From CBDFJH01 sp965198095 (lineage in GTDB: Bacteria; Latescibacterota; UBA2968; GCA-2709665), in the NCBI GenBank assembly GCA_965198095.1, contig OZ240239.1, forward strand, positions 434,001-498,000: a stretch of 64,000 bases of DNA. Direction: 5' to 3'. The translations under genes were made by a program, and so were the position numbers. Positions 26,257 to 34,722 of this stretch are shown here, one piece after another. Every line of letters starts with the position of its first letter. Position 1 is the first letter of the stretch. The notes beneath the pieces were generated by a model that did not search any database, had not been told where the DNA came from, and was given only the letters and a program-made list of their open reading frames with translations.

Positions 26257-28221
26257 CTACGAAATAGACTTTTCATCGATCTCGCGTCGCATCCTCGCAA
26301 TCAACGCTTCCAGTCCTGTTCCGCCCAGGTCTCCCTCACCGTGGCGACGAACGGATACCGTGCCCTCTTCCTCCTCCCGCCGGCCGACGATCAACATGTA
26401 CGGGATCTTCTGGATCTCGGCGGTCCGTATCTTCTGACCCAGCTTGGCGTCCTGATGGTCTTTCTCAACTCTGAAACCCTCCGTGCCCAGGCGCTTTACG
26501 ACCCTGTCTCCATAGCCTGCAAAGGCATCGGAAATCGGCAGCACAATCGCCTGGACGGGTGCGATCCACAGAGGAAAATTGCCCGCGTAGTGCTCGATCA
26601 GCACGCCGAGAAATCGCTCGATGGACCCGAGCAGCGTCCGATGGACCATGTAGGGCCGATAGCGGCGACCGTCCTGGCCCACGAAGCTCATGTCGAACCG
26701 TTCAGGAAGGTTAAAGTCAAACTGGATCGTGCTGCACTGCCATTCCCTGTTCAGGGTGTCATTGATCATGACATCGATCTTCGGGCCGTAGAAGGCACCC
26801 GCGCCCTCGTCAATGCGGTAGGGCACGCCGTGGGCGTCAGCCGTCCGCCGCAGGGCGTGGGTCGCCCGTTCCCAGTCTTCCGGGTCTCCCACGTACTTTT
26901 CGGGGCGGGTCGAGATGAAGAATCCGAAATCCTCAAATCCGAAGGACCCCAGGATGTTCAGCGTAAAGTCGATGACGCGGCCGATCTCGTCCTCCACCTG
27001 GTCCGGACGGCAGAAGATGTGGGCATCGTCCTGGGTGAAGCCGCGGACGCGCATCAGTCCGTGCAGCACGCCGGCGCGCTCGTAGCGGTAGACGGTCCCC
27101 AACTCGGCCCAGCGAAAGGGAAGCTCTCGATAGCTCCGCAGCCGGCTTTTGTAGATCATGCTATGGAACGGACAGTTCATCGGCTTGGCGAAATAGGCCT
27201 GGCCGTCGATGTCCATCGGGGCGTACATGCCGTCGCGAAAATAGTCGAGATGTCCGCTCGTCTCCCACAGCTTGGACCGCCCCACGTGTGGAGATCCGAC
27301 CAGCTCGTAGCCTCCTGCATAGTGTTCCTGGCGCCAAAAGGTTTCGATCTCGTTCCGAATCCGTGCGCCCTTCGGATGCCACAACACCAGGCCCGGTCCC
27401 ACCAACTCATTCACCGAGAACAGATCCAGCGCCGTGCCCAACGTGCGGTGATCCCGCCGCTTGGCCTCTTCCAGGCGGTCCAGATATGCCTTCAACGCCT
27501 TCCCGTCCGGAAAAGAGATGCCATAGATGCGTTGGAGCATCTTGTTCCGTTCATCCCCGCGCCAGTAGGCGCCTGAGGTAGAAAGCAGCTTGACGGATCG
27601 AATCTTGCCCGTGCCCGGAAGGTGGGGACCACGGCACAGATCGCACCACTCATCGGCATTTCGATAGATGCTGATCGTCTCGTCCGGGCCGATATCCTCG
27701 AGGATTTCCAGCTTGTAGGTCTCACCCATCTCATCGAACATCCGGTAAGCCTCATCCCGCGAGACCTCGCACCGTTCGAAGGGCTGATCCTCCTCGGCGA
27801 TCTCGGCCATCCGCCGTTCGATGCGCTCCAAGTCTTCGGGCGTAAACGGGCGGTCGACGTCGAAGTCGTAATAGAAACCGTTTTCGATCGGGGGACCGAT
27901 CGTCACTTTCGCGTCAGGGAAGAGGTCCTGGACCGCCTGTGCCATCACGTGGGCCGTGCTGTGCCAATAGACCTCCTTGCCCTCCGCCGCCGCAAACGTC
28001 AGAATCTCGACCCGCGCATCCTCCTCGAGCGGCGTGTTCAGGTCAACGGTCTTCCCGTTCACTTTCGCGGCCAGCGCTGCGGAGGCCAAACCGTTGCCGA
28101 TCGTTTCAGCGACCTCCCGAGGCAAGGTGTGGACAGGGAATGTCTTCCGCGATCGGTCGGGTAGCATCACCGTGATGTCGCTGCCAGCCGCCAAGGTCTC
28201 TTCATCCTTCCCTTCTGCCAT
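26257..28221 (-). CDS. thrS: Threonyl-tRNA synthetase
   Basis: About 654 residues, in order: TGS domain (about 10-75), the editing/second domain with the HSTAHVMAQAV motif and a conserved Cys-containing DEWCDLCRGPHLP, the class II catalytic core (motif 2 around ELPFRWAELGTVYRYE; motif 3 near HRTLLGSIERFLGVLIEHY), and the C-terminal anticodon-binding domain. ATG 28219-28221 (MAEGKDEE) is chosen. The frame continues upstream to ATG 28270-28272, but that part overlaps a hairpin with a T-tract and adds an unusual 17-residue extension. Confidence 0.95.
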   Translation of the reverse strand: MAEGKDEETLAAGSDITVMLPDRSRKTFPVHTLPREVAETIGNGLASAALAAKVNGKTVDLNTPLEEDARVEILTFAAAEGKEVYWHSTAHVMAQAVQDLFPDAKVTIGPPIENGFYYDFDVDRPFTPEDLERIERRMAEIAEEDQPFERCEVSRDEAYRMFDEMGETYKLEILEDIGPDETISIYRNADEWCDLCRGPHLPGTGKIRSVKLLSTSGAYWRGDERNKMLQRIYGISFPDGKALKAYLDRLEEAKRRDHRTLGTALDLFSVNELVGPGLVLWHPKGARIRNEIETFWRQEHYAGGYELVGSPHVGRSKLWETSGHLDYFRDGMYAPMDIDGQAYFAKPMNCPFHSMIYKSRLRSYRELPFRWAELGTVYRYERAGVLHGLMRVRGFTQDDAHIFCRPDQVEDEIGRVIDFTLNILGSFGFEDFGFFISTRPEKYVGDPEDWERATHALRRTADAHGVPYRIDEGAGAFYGPKIDVMINDTLNREWQCSTIQFDFNLPERFDMSFVGQDGRRYRPYMVHRTLLGSIERFLGVLIEHYAGNFPLWIAPVQAIVLPISDAFAGYGDRVVKRLGTEGFRVEKDHQDAKLGQKIRTAEIQKIPYMLIVGRREEEEGTVSVRRHGEGDLGGTGLEALIARMRREIDEKSIS

Positions 28222-28275
28222 CGGCAATAAAAAGCGCGCCCAATGGTCTACGCGCGCGCGGATCATTGCCATGAT
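28222..28275 (-). promoter_or_regulatory. Structured thrS leader with terminator-like hairpin
   Basis: On the minus strand, GGCAAT near 28263-28268 can pair with ATTGCC just before the thrS ATG. This encloses a GCGCGC-12 nt-GCGCGC hairpin followed by TTTTTATT (about 28224-28258). The fold would either terminate transcription or mask the start. No T-box motif (AGGGTGGNACCGCG) is present, so an operator of the E. coli thrS kind or simple attenuation is more likely. Confidence 0.45.
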
Positions 28276-28340
28276 ATCAAGTCATCTATAGCTCTCGGCA
28301 CTCCCCATTGAGGGAAAAGAAACGAATAAAAAGTTGGAAA

Positions 28341-28369
28341 AATCTATCCTATCCACAAGTTGTTGTCAA
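28341..28369 (-). promoter_or_regulatory. Promoter of thrS-infC-rpmI-rplT
   Basis: On the minus strand: consensus -35 TTGACA (28364-28369), 17-bp spacer, -10 TAGATT (28341-28346). The predicted leader to the thrS ATG is about 110 nt. The remaining bases between 28370 and 28536 show nothing recognisable. Confidence 0.8.
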
Positions 28370-28563
28370 GGAAAATTCCCCGGTTTTTGCTTTTTCAGCC
28401 TTCCTGCGGGTAGAAGAACGCTGAGGGACAGGCCATCTTCCGAACCCCCCGACCGGAGATGCTCCGAGATCCCGATCGTCATGGATCCATAAGCATGCGC
28501 AACCGGCCGCCTTTTGTCAAAGACCCCGAAAACGCCTTGACAAATCGACCCGGACCCGGGACA

Positions 28564-28592
28564 TTGCTGAAACGATCCGACGCCTATATACT
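28564..28592 (+). promoter_or_regulatory. Promoter candidate of the MBL-fold gene
   Basis: -35-like TTGCTG (28564-28569), 17-bp spacer, -10 TATACT (28587-28592), 39 bp before the ATG at 28632. A consensus -35 TTGACA also occurs at 28537-28542, but its 17-bp-distant -10 (GACATT) is poor. Confidence 0.55.
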
Positions 28593-28631
28593 GAAAGCCA
28601 GACGGCCTCTACGCCAGTCCCGGATTCCCGG

Positions 28632-29423
28632 ATGCACAGCTTTGCAGCCCTCAGCATCCCTCAAGACAAGGTCGGGATTCAGTGGTTCGGGCAGAGTTCT
28701 TTCGCCCTGAAAGATACCGCCGGAACGCTCGTTCAGATCGATCCCTACTTCCCCAGAGAACGCCCCGCGGAACGCTTCATCCATCCTGTCCCCCCGCTGC
28801 ACGAAGTCGGTCTGCAGACCGACTTCGTGCTCCTCACGCACGACCACCCGGATCATACCTGTATCCAATCCCTTCAGCGCCTCCACACGGCCTTTCCTGA
28901 GACCCGCTTCATCGGTCCTTCGGAAAGCGTGGCGCACCTGGCGGAGTCGGGGATCCCGGATCGCCTGCTCACGCAGGCGGCCGCGGGCGAAGCGATCCGG
29001 ATGAATTCGATGAAAGGTATCGCAGTATGGGCGAAACCGGCGGCAGGCCACCGGGAGGCGGGGATCGATCCCCCCGACGTGCAGCACCTCGGCTACGTCG
29101 TCGAAGCGGGGAAAGTGCGCATCTACGTTTCGGGGGATCCCATCCACACCTTCGCGGACCGCGACGACCTGCTGCGCCCCATCGCAAACCTCCACCCCCA
29201 TATCGGACTTCTGACCACACACCCGACCGAAGGCGAGTTTCCATTCTTCGCGGGCTCCGTCGAGACCGCGCTGGAATTGGGCCTCGATGCTGCGGTGCCC
29301 GCCCACTACGGCTGCTTTGCCGACCGCGACTACAACCCCGAAGCCTGGGCAGCCGTCTTCCCCGAGTTCGGTCCAAGGCCGATCATCATTCCCTACAACA
29401 GCTCGATCATCTATCCGGACTGA
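28632..29423 (+). CDS. Metallo-beta-lactamase-fold hydrolase (UlaG-like)
   Basis: A 263-residue MBL-fold protein with the metal motif LLTHDHPDHT (about 67-76), a preceding DPYF strand, and distal ligands in SGDPIHTF and VPAHYGCFAD. It resembles the UlaG-type branch (L-ascorbate-6-phosphate lactonase and relatives), but the substrate is not deducible. It may hydrolyse a sugar lactone, given the uronate-dehydrogenase-like gene placed convergently next to it (29451-30173). Confidence 0.85.
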   Translation: MHSFAALSIPQDKVGIQWFGQSSFALKDTAGTLVQIDPYFPRERPAERFIHPVPPLHEVGLQTDFVLLTHDHPDHTCIQSLQRLHTAFPETRFIGPSESVAHLAESGIPDRLLTQAAAGEAIRMNSMKGIAVWAKPAAGHREAGIDPPDVQHLGYVVEAGKVRIYVSGDPIHTFADRDDLLRPIANLHPHIGLLTTHPTEGEFPFFAGSVETALELGLDAAVPAHYGCFADRDYNPEAWAAVFPEFGPRPIIIPYNSSIIYPD

Positions 29424-29450
29424 ACGCGCCGGGTCGGTGACCGGTCGGAT

Positions 29451-30173
29451 TCAAGCATAGTCTTCGGCATTGTCTGTCGGGTCGTAGCCCAGTTCATCCC
29501 GGGCATTCCGGATGTCCCAGAAAGCGCGCGTATTGTTCGAGATCCCGTAATAGATCCCGAATCTGACCGATTTTGCTTCGATGCTGCGCCGAATGAGTTG
29601 AACGGCATCCCGATGGCTCAGCCAAGTCGACAGAATCCGGTCTGCCCGTCTGCTCCGAACCGACGATTCAGATTGAAAGCTGCCGATGCGTAAACAGATC
29701 ACCGAAAGCCCGAATCGATCGACGAAATACCGGCCGAGATCCTCTCCGAAGGCCTTGCTCACGCCGTAAAGGCTGTCCGGGCGGCACGCGGCGGCGGGAC
29801 CCGTACAGGTCCCCTCGATCTCATAGTACCCGGTCACGTGGTTGGAGCTGGCAAACACAACCCTTTGGACACCCGACCGACGGGCCGCTTCGAGCACGAC
29901 GTAGGTCCCGCGAATGTTGGCTTCGAGGACGGCGTCCCACGGCGCGTCCAGATCCGGGTTTCCGGCGAGGTGGACGACCGTCTCGCTCCCGTCGGCCACC
30001 TCCACCATGTGATCCAGTTGAGTGACGTCTCCGGCGAAGGCGAATTCTCCCGGCGAGGGGATCAGGGCCGCGCGGTCGTGCAGCCGCAGACGATATCGGT
30101 CTTTCAAGCCTTCACGAAGGACGCGTCCGATTCGTCCCGCCGCCCCGGTGATGAGCACGGATTTGCGCGCCAA
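29451..30173 (-). CDS. NAD-dependent epimerase/uronate dehydrogenase-like protein
   Basis: A 240-residue extended SDR. The NAD motif GAAGRIGRVL (about 10-19), the ASSNHVTGYY segment (about 108-117) and the YGVSK catalytic Tyr-Lys pair (about 136-140) all resemble uronate dehydrogenases, which oxidise hexuronic acids. The C-terminus carries the typical ISNNTRAFWDI. The start is TTG with AGGTAGGG just upstream; a consensus promoter is located at 30264-30292. A longer paralogue lies at 35989-36846. Confidence 0.85.
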   Translation of the reverse strand: MARKSVLITGAAGRIGRVLREGLKDRYRLRLHDRAALIPSPGEFAFAGDVTQLDHMVEVADGSETVVHLAGNPDLDAPWDAVLEANIRGTYVVLEAARRSGVQRVVFASSNHVTGYYEIEGTCTGPAAACRPDSLYGVSKAFGEDLGRYFVDRFGLSVICLRIGSFQSESSVRSRRADRILSTWLSHRDAVQLIRRSIEAKSVRFGIYYGISNNTRAFWDIRNARDELGYDPTDNAEDYA

Positions 30174-30263
30174 TGTCCCTACCTATCCCCGCCGTCCGCC
30201 GTTACGCGGGACCCCAGGTCAAACCGCTACCGCGAAAAATCAAGATCCTTTCAGGCCGAGGCC

Positions 30264-30292
30264 ATGCTACACACGGGCCGTGCGCCTGTCAA
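30264..30292 (-). promoter_or_regulatory. Promoter of the uronate-dehydrogenase-like gene
   Basis: On the minus strand: -35 TTGACA (30287-30292), 17-bp spacer, -10 TAGCAT (30264-30269), about 90 bp before the start codon. The remaining part of the 30174-30393 gap shows nothing else. Confidence 0.7.
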
Positions 30293-30393
30293 GCCCCGGC
30301 CGCGAGGGCAAAAGAGACGCCTGCCCACGAACCGCGCAAACCGGGAAGATGGCGATTCATCCTGCGGCCGGCGGTGGGCGGGCTTCGTGCGAC

Positions 30394-30423
30394 TTGACTT
30401 GAGCGCTCGTTTCCGTATATTAA
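30394..30423 (+). promoter_or_regulatory. Promoter of the candidate small RNA
   Basis: -35 TTGACT (30394-30399) with -10 TATTAA (18-bp spacer) or TATATT (16-bp spacer). The segment CTTGACTTGAGCGCTCG closely resembles the tRNA-Val promoter CTTGACTTGGGCGTTCG at 50422, suggesting a stable-RNA-type promoter. Confidence 0.7.
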
Positions 30424-30429
30424 TCCCGG

Positions 30430-30551
30430 GAGATTTTCTCCTAAGAGTGCCTTGAATCTACAGATGGTGACCCAACCGGAAGTTATTCCACTTTTAAAGT
30501 GGAACTTCGTCAATAATTTTCGGCACCAGGTAGGTTAGGCGCTTTTTTTTT
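30430..30551 (+). ncRNA. Candidate structured small RNA, about 120 nt
   Basis: No reading frame is convincing here. The predicted transcript can form a closing stem from CCTAA (30440-30444) plus GTGCC (30447-30451) with GGCAC (30522-30526) plus TTAGG (30535-30539). Inside lies a long hairpin GAAGTT-ATT-CCACTT...AAGTGG-AACTTC (30479-30508). It ends in a run of nine T (30543-30551). An alternative 5' hairpin GGAGA/TCTCC competes with the closing stem. It has its own promoter, and the downstream sigma-factor gene has a separate one, so this looks like an independent RNA. The rod with an internal bulge recalls 6S RNA, but it is short and I cannot assign it. Confidence 0.6.
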
Positions 30552-30605
30552 GGACAGGAAACGACCGCGTAAGTCCTTATATATCAACAATACAACACTT
30601 CAACC

Positions 30606-30634
30606 TTGACTAATGAACGAATGTGCACTATATT
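30606..30634 (+). promoter_or_regulatory. Promoter of the sigma-factor gene
   Basis: -35 TTGACT (30606-30611), 17-bp spacer, -10 TATATT (30629-30634). It lies 58 bp before the GTG start, overlaps the upstream in-frame codons, and so excludes them as starts. Confidence 0.75.
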
Positions 30635-30691
30635 TCAGGGCCCACAGCGCCGCTTCGACCCCCCGTTTCTTGTTCTTCAAAGGAGCAACGC

Positions 30692-31540
30692 GTGCGATCA
30701 TCTCACCTTTTTACACAAGAAAAATCGCTGGAATACTACTATCGCGAGGTTGATCGTCACCCCCCCATTGGCCCGGAGGAAGAGAAGGCGTTGGCCGCCC
30801 GCATCGAGCAAGGTGACGAAGCGGCCTTTGACAAACTCGTGAAGGCCAACCTCCGATTCGTCATCCACGTGGCCAAGGATTTCCAAAACCTGGGCCTTTC
30901 CATGGCCGACCTGATCAACGAGGGAAATCTGGGGTTGGTCACCGCCGCTCGAAAATTCGATCGTCGGAAAGGCTGCAAATTCATCACCTATGCCGTGTGG
31001 TGGATTCGACAGAACATCCTCAATGCGCTCGATGTCCAGACGCGCACCATCAGGGTCCCGACCCACATCCTCAACGACATCAGCAAGCTGCGCAAGGCCA
31101 GCTCCCGCCTCGCGCAGAGTCTCGAAAGGGACCCGACCCCGCAGGAAGTGGCAGACAAGGTCGAATGCACCGCCGAGAAAGTGGTCTGCACCATGGCCGC
31201 GGACCCGAGCACGGTCTCCCTGGAGACCCCGCTCTACGAGGAGACGGATGTCAGCCTGGAGGAATCGCTGCCGGATCACGGCGTGCCCCTGCCGGACGAA
31301 GCCGCGATCACCGAATCGATGCGAACGGAGGTGGATACCGTCTTCAAGAGCCTTTCGGAACGGCACAGAAAGGTGCTGTCGCTCTGCTTTGGGCTAAACG
31401 GTCGCGGGCCGGCAACCTATCATCAGATCGGTACACAGCTCGGCGTGAGTCGAGAGCGGGTGCGTCAACTCAAGGAAGACGCACTCAGAAAGCTGAGGCA
31501 GCCGGCCCTTTCCAAACGCCTCTCAGTCTACGTCGAATAG
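30692..31540 (+). CDS. RNA polymerase sigma-70 family factor (short primary-type)
   Basis: A 282-residue sigma factor with region 1.2 (SLEYYYREVDRHPPIGPEEE), region 2 with LRFVIHVAKDFQNLGLSMAD and YAVWWIRQNIL (-10 recognition), region 3, and region 4 with the helix-turn-helix ending GVSRERVRQLKEDALRKLR. Region 1.1 is absent, as in the ~290-residue primary sigma factors of Bacteroidetes. Whether it is the housekeeping factor or a group 2 factor cannot be told from this window. The start is GTG at 30692 with AAAGGAG upstream. A GC-rich inverted repeat CGCCCG/CGGGCG follows at about 31560-31580. Confidence 0.93.
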   Translation: MRSSHLFTQEKSLEYYYREVDRHPPIGPEEEKALAARIEQGDEAAFDKLVKANLRFVIHVAKDFQNLGLSMADLINEGNLGLVTAARKFDRRKGCKFITYAVWWIRQNILNALDVQTRTIRVPTHILNDISKLRKASSRLAQSLERDPTPQEVADKVECTAEKVVCTMAADPSTVSLETPLYEETDVSLEESLPDHGVPLPDEAAITESMRTEVDTVFKSLSERHRKVLSLCFGLNGRGPATYHQIGTQLGVSRERVRQLKEDALRKLRQPALSKRLSVYVE

Positions 31541-31666
31541 CTCGAAGCCGTCCCGGATCCCGCCCGTTCGGACGGGCGCCGAAAACGCGCCGGACACGCA
31601 CGGTTTTCATCTTCTCCTCCTTGACACGACGGGCTGGAATGGCCCAACTTCCCTTCGGGCCCAACC

Positions 31667-32425
31667 ATGAAGATTATCCTCCTGACGGTAATCGGCGCCC
31701 TCATCCTGTTGTGGGGCGGCGCGCTCGCCTTGATAAGGTGGGTAGATCCCATCCGGAAGGAGCACGTCCTATGGCTGACCGCTTACACCAGCGTCCTTTC
31801 CGGGCTGCTCATCTACATCGTTATCCAGACGTCCATGACGCAGCGGGAGGCCGCCCTCGTCAAGACGCGAGCACGACTCAACAACGAACTGGAAATGTTC
31901 CGTGAGCGGTTGAGCGATCTTACCACGCGACTCATGGGTCAGATCGCAGAGAAGGCGGAGTTGACGCAGTCTGAATGGAAGGTGAGAGGAGATCTTCAGA
32001 CGGAGCGACGCCAGCACGCCAGCACTCGGCAGGAATTGGCCGGCGCCCGCGCTCGGCTGGCCGACACGCAGGCCGAGTTGACAAAAGAGACCGCCGCCCA
32101 CGGCGCCTACCTGGACAGCCTGAATACAGAACGTTCGCTCCACGGCGCCACGCGGACACGACTCCGGAGAGAGGGCCGGAGACGGGCCGAGACCGGCCGA
32201 GCACTCGATGCGACGCGGGAAAACCTGGCGAAGGTGCGTGAACGCCTCACCCTGCGGGAGTCTGAGACGGCGCGTCTGCGCGCCCGGCTAGAGCGGTCAG
32301 AGCGTTCGTTGAGCGATCTGAAACTGGCGAGAAGCGAGCTGCGCGAGCAGACAGGCGCCCTGGAAATCCTGCAGGCAGCCCTCGATTCCGTCTACTTGAA
32401 AGTCCTCCAGCGACCACGAAATTGA
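31667..32425 (+). CDS. Membrane-anchored coiled-coil protein
   Basis: A 252-residue protein with two N-terminal hydrophobic helices (about 3-24 and 35-55). A long Arg/Glu-rich coiled coil follows (about 60-245) with repeated REL/RLA heptads. No named domain is recognised. Topology suggests that the coiled coil is in the cytoplasm or periplasm depending on hairpin orientation. It is followed 144 bp later by another membrane coiled-coil protein on the same strand and faces the ExbB-like operon, so these may form one envelope complex. Confidence 0.7.
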   Translation: MKIILLTVIGALILLWGGALALIRWVDPIRKEHVLWLTAYTSVLSGLLIYIVIQTSMTQREAALVKTRARLNNELEMFRERLSDLTTRLMGQIAEKAELTQSEWKVRGDLQTERRQHASTRQELAGARARLADTQAELTKETAAHGAYLDSLNTERSLHGATRTRLRREGRRRAETGRALDATRENLAKVRERLTLRESETARLRARLERSERSLSDLKLARSELREQTGALEILQAALDSVYLKVLQRPRN

Positions 32426-32569
32426 GGAAAGTTTCGCTTGCCCGGAACCTGCATCGAGCGTAACTTCGTCTTGTTCGATCTTTCCCGTCAGCGCCTGCAT
32501 TTCCAAACAGATTTTTTGTGAAAGCACACAGGACGCAAGGCTCTTGGTCCATCGCACGCGGAGGTGTTC

Positions 32570-33439
32570 GTGAACCACGACAGAGAGCGGTCCGGAAACA
32601 GACAGGGCGTCATTTTCATCATCGGCACCATCGCCATCATACTGGCCGTGGTGCTGTTGATCGCCTTTCTCCCGAAAGAGCCGGAAGTCGATCCCTATGT
32701 CATCCAGTTGGAACAGGAGGTCTCGGCGTACACGGCGCAGCTCGACTCGCTCAATGCCGTTGTCGACGGGCTGAACGGACGGCTGGACCGAATTCGATCC
32801 CGGATGGACAGCGTACAGGCCTCGAACCGTACCGTGCTGGCCTCCCTGCATCGCGTCACGAACGAAATGAAGGAGTATCAGCGGCTCTATAGGAAACAGC
32901 AGGCCGTCAGCCGGAAACTGCGTCAGGAGCTCACGCAGGTCAGGACAGAAAAGGAAAGAGCCGTCGCCGAGGCCAGGCACCTCAAGTCGGAAGTGGACAG
33001 CCTGAACAACGAACTCTACGAAAAGACCGTGCGCCTGGTCCGACTCGAAGACAACCTGGAGCAGGCGGTCCGGCGCGCCAAGTCCTTGGAGGCGACGGTC
33101 CGATCCGTATTGGTGTATGTAGGGACCGAGGATGTGCTCAAACAGGAAGGCTATCTCAAGATGGGGAGGTCGGTCCTCTTGAAGAAACGTTACCGCCTCG
33201 TCGGCTTTCCGCGCGTGGCGGGTGATCAAGAGGACGCAGCCGTCTTCCGGACGGCCCTGGGCGAACCGCTTCTCATTCCAGGCCCTGTCGCGTTCCTTGT
33301 GGACCGACACGGGAAGCTCTCAAAGAGAAAAAGGGAATATACGCTCAGGGCGGGGCCCCAGGGGCATCCGGTCATCACGTTCGTCGATTCCACGCTCTCG
33401 GGGCAGCGCGTTCTGGTGGTGCTGGAAAACGCTGAATAG
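32570..33439 (+). CDS. Single-pass membrane coiled-coil protein with C-terminal domain
   Basis: About 289 residues. A short basic N-terminus is followed by one transmembrane helix (about 14-34) and a coiled coil (about 45-185). A C-terminal beta-rich domain of ~100 residues contains YLKMGRSVLLKKRYRLVGFP and ends VLVVLENAE. The domain resembles small beta domains seen after coiled coils in envelope proteins, but I cannot name it. GTG 32570 is chosen because GGAGG lies 6 bases before it; GTG 32564 is embedded in that site. It is convergent with the ExbD-like gene. Confidence 0.7.
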   Translation: MNHDRERSGNRQGVIFIIGTIAIILAVVLLIAFLPKEPEVDPYVIQLEQEVSAYTAQLDSLNAVVDGLNGRLDRIRSRMDSVQASNRTVLASLHRVTNEMKEYQRLYRKQQAVSRKLRQELTQVRTEKERAVAEARHLKSEVDSLNNELYEKTVRLVRLEDNLEQAVRRAKSLEATVRSVLVYVGTEDVLKQEGYLKMGRSVLLKKRYRLVGFPRVAGDQEDAAVFRTALGEPLLIPGPVAFLVDRHGKLSKRKREYTLRAGPQGHPVITFVDSTLSGQRVLVVLENAE

Positions 33440-33492
33440 GCCCTCAGGTCATCTGTCGTCAGCGCTTCTTCCCGCCTTTTCTCACCCGTCCT

Positions 33493-33912
33493 TCACCACA
33501 TATGCACAAACACCGCGGGCCGGACCTTCGCGCCGCTCGGCGCGGCAGAGAGCAACGAGTCTGCATAAGCGGCGTCGTTAACGATCTGCTCTCGGCCTCC
33601 CCCTTTTAGGAAGAGATGCAGGCTTCGGTCCGGCTCTGCCACCAGGTCTGAGACAACCCGCCGAAACTCGCCCGGATTCATCATTCGCTCCACGGATCGC
33701 CCATCTCGCGAAAACCCCCGTCCCTTGGGCGTGTAAACCAAGACGATGTCCCCCGCCTCCGGGTCGTGATGGTGAACCCGCCAAACCGGTTGCGCCACAT
33801 TCAGAATCAGTATGCCCAGCGTCAACATCAGCATCATGATCCCCAGGAAGAGTTCCTTGCTCACGTCGTGCTCCTCTGCCTCTTCTCGAACGCGCTGCGT
33901 GAACGATTTCAA
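33493..33912 (-). CDS. ExbD/TolR-like small membrane protein (tentative)
   Basis: A 139-residue protein with a charged N-terminus, one transmembrane helix (LFLGIMMLMLTLGILILNVA, about 22-41), and a ~95-residue extracytoplasmic domain. The topology matches ExbD/TolR, partners of ExbB/TolQ, but the conserved membrane Asp of ExbD is not visible in the helix, so proton coupling is uncertain. The TTG start overlaps the stop of the ExbB-like gene (TTGA), with GGGAGAG upstream; it is therefore the third gene of that operon. Confidence 0.55.
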   Translation of the reverse strand: MKSFTQRVREEAEEHDVSKELFLGIMMLMLTLGILILNVAQPVWRVHHHDPEAGDIVLVYTPKGRGFSRDGRSVERMMNPGEFRRVVSDLVAEPDRSLHLFLKGGGREQIVNDAAYADSLLSAAPSGAKVRPAVFVHMW

Positions 33913-34712
33913 GGCGTCTCTCTCCCGTCGAGCACCTCATCTCTCCACGCCAGCCACGACCGCTCCAGCGCGGTGACGCGATTGAGAAGCGCGTCGGATA
34001 CCTTTCGCAGCGGCAGATAGGCGAGCAATGCGACCAGCGTCGTCTGAAACGCGAGCACGAGTCCGCCGGCCATATCCCGCAGCACCTGGAACGTCTCCGT
34101 CGCCTCGTCGAGCAGGGTCAACTCCTGAGCCATGATCAAGATTCCGCAGACGGTTCCCATATAGCCGTAGTATGGGATCCTGCTCAAGGCACGATGGCCG
34201 GATAGAAGGGGCTCGCCGAATACGCTGACCAGTTCCTCCACCGACGCGTCATCACGTAATTTCAAGTCGGTGTAGCGGTCGCCTCTCTGCTTCAGGCCTT
34301 CAAGGCCTGCCCGCCTCCGCAGAGAAAGCGTGCCCTCTCGAGGTTCCCCCAGGGCGCTCCGGGCATCCCGCGGCTCCGCCTCGAGCCGCCTCCAGATGTG
34401 AATGAGAACGCTCAGGCGCCCCGCGGTCGCCGACAGCACAAGGACGTAGGAGGAGCGCCCGATCCATTCCACGACGCCGGCCGGGGTCGCCGCAAACAGG
34501 TAGTAATAGATCGCGATCGCTGCGATACCCATACCTGCAAGCGCGCCAACCGCCGCACTCGCCGGCACGGAGTTGACCGGACCCAGATGGAACTGCCTTT
34601 CCTCCTGCAGGATCCGATCCATCTTCAGCATCAGGATCTTTGCCCCCGCCATCGCGCTCGCGCCCGCGAAGACGGCGACGGAGAGCATCTCGAGCTGGGT
34701 TAGATTCCCCAT
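33909..34712 (-). CDS. MotA/TolQ/ExbB-like proton channel family protein
   Basis: A 267-residue membrane protein. There are hydrophobic segments at about 8-28, 50-70 and 80-100, a cytoplasmic loop (about 105-175), then the paired ExbB-type helices. These comprise YMGTVCGILIMAQE (about 183-196) and FQVLRDMAGGLVLAFQTTLVALLAYLP (about 206-232, described by position). This matches the G-x-x-G and AF-TT-x-x-x-P pattern of MotA/TolQ/ExbB. It would use ion flow to drive an envelope process. Neighbours are an ExbD-like partner and a secreted protein with a C-terminal anchor. Confidence 0.75.
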   Translation of the reverse strand: MGNLTQLEMLSVAVFAGASAMAGAKILMLKMDRILQEERQFHLGPVNSVPASAAVGALAGMGIAAIAIYYYLFAATPAGVVEWIGRSSYVLVLSATAGRLSVLIHIWRRLEAEPRDARSALGEPREGTLSLRRRAGLEGLKQRGDRYTDLKLRDDASVEELVSVFGEPLLSGHRALSRIPYYGYMGTVCGILIMAQELTLLDEATETFQVLRDMAGGLVLAFQTTLVALLAYLPLRKVSDALLNRVTALERSWLAWRDEVLDGRETP

Positions 34713-34722
34713 TCAGACCTCA

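Noticed and set aside
28222..28340. T-box riboswitch upstream of thrS
   Set aside because: The conserved AGGGTGGNACCGCG antiterminator motif and specifier domain are absent and the leader is too short.
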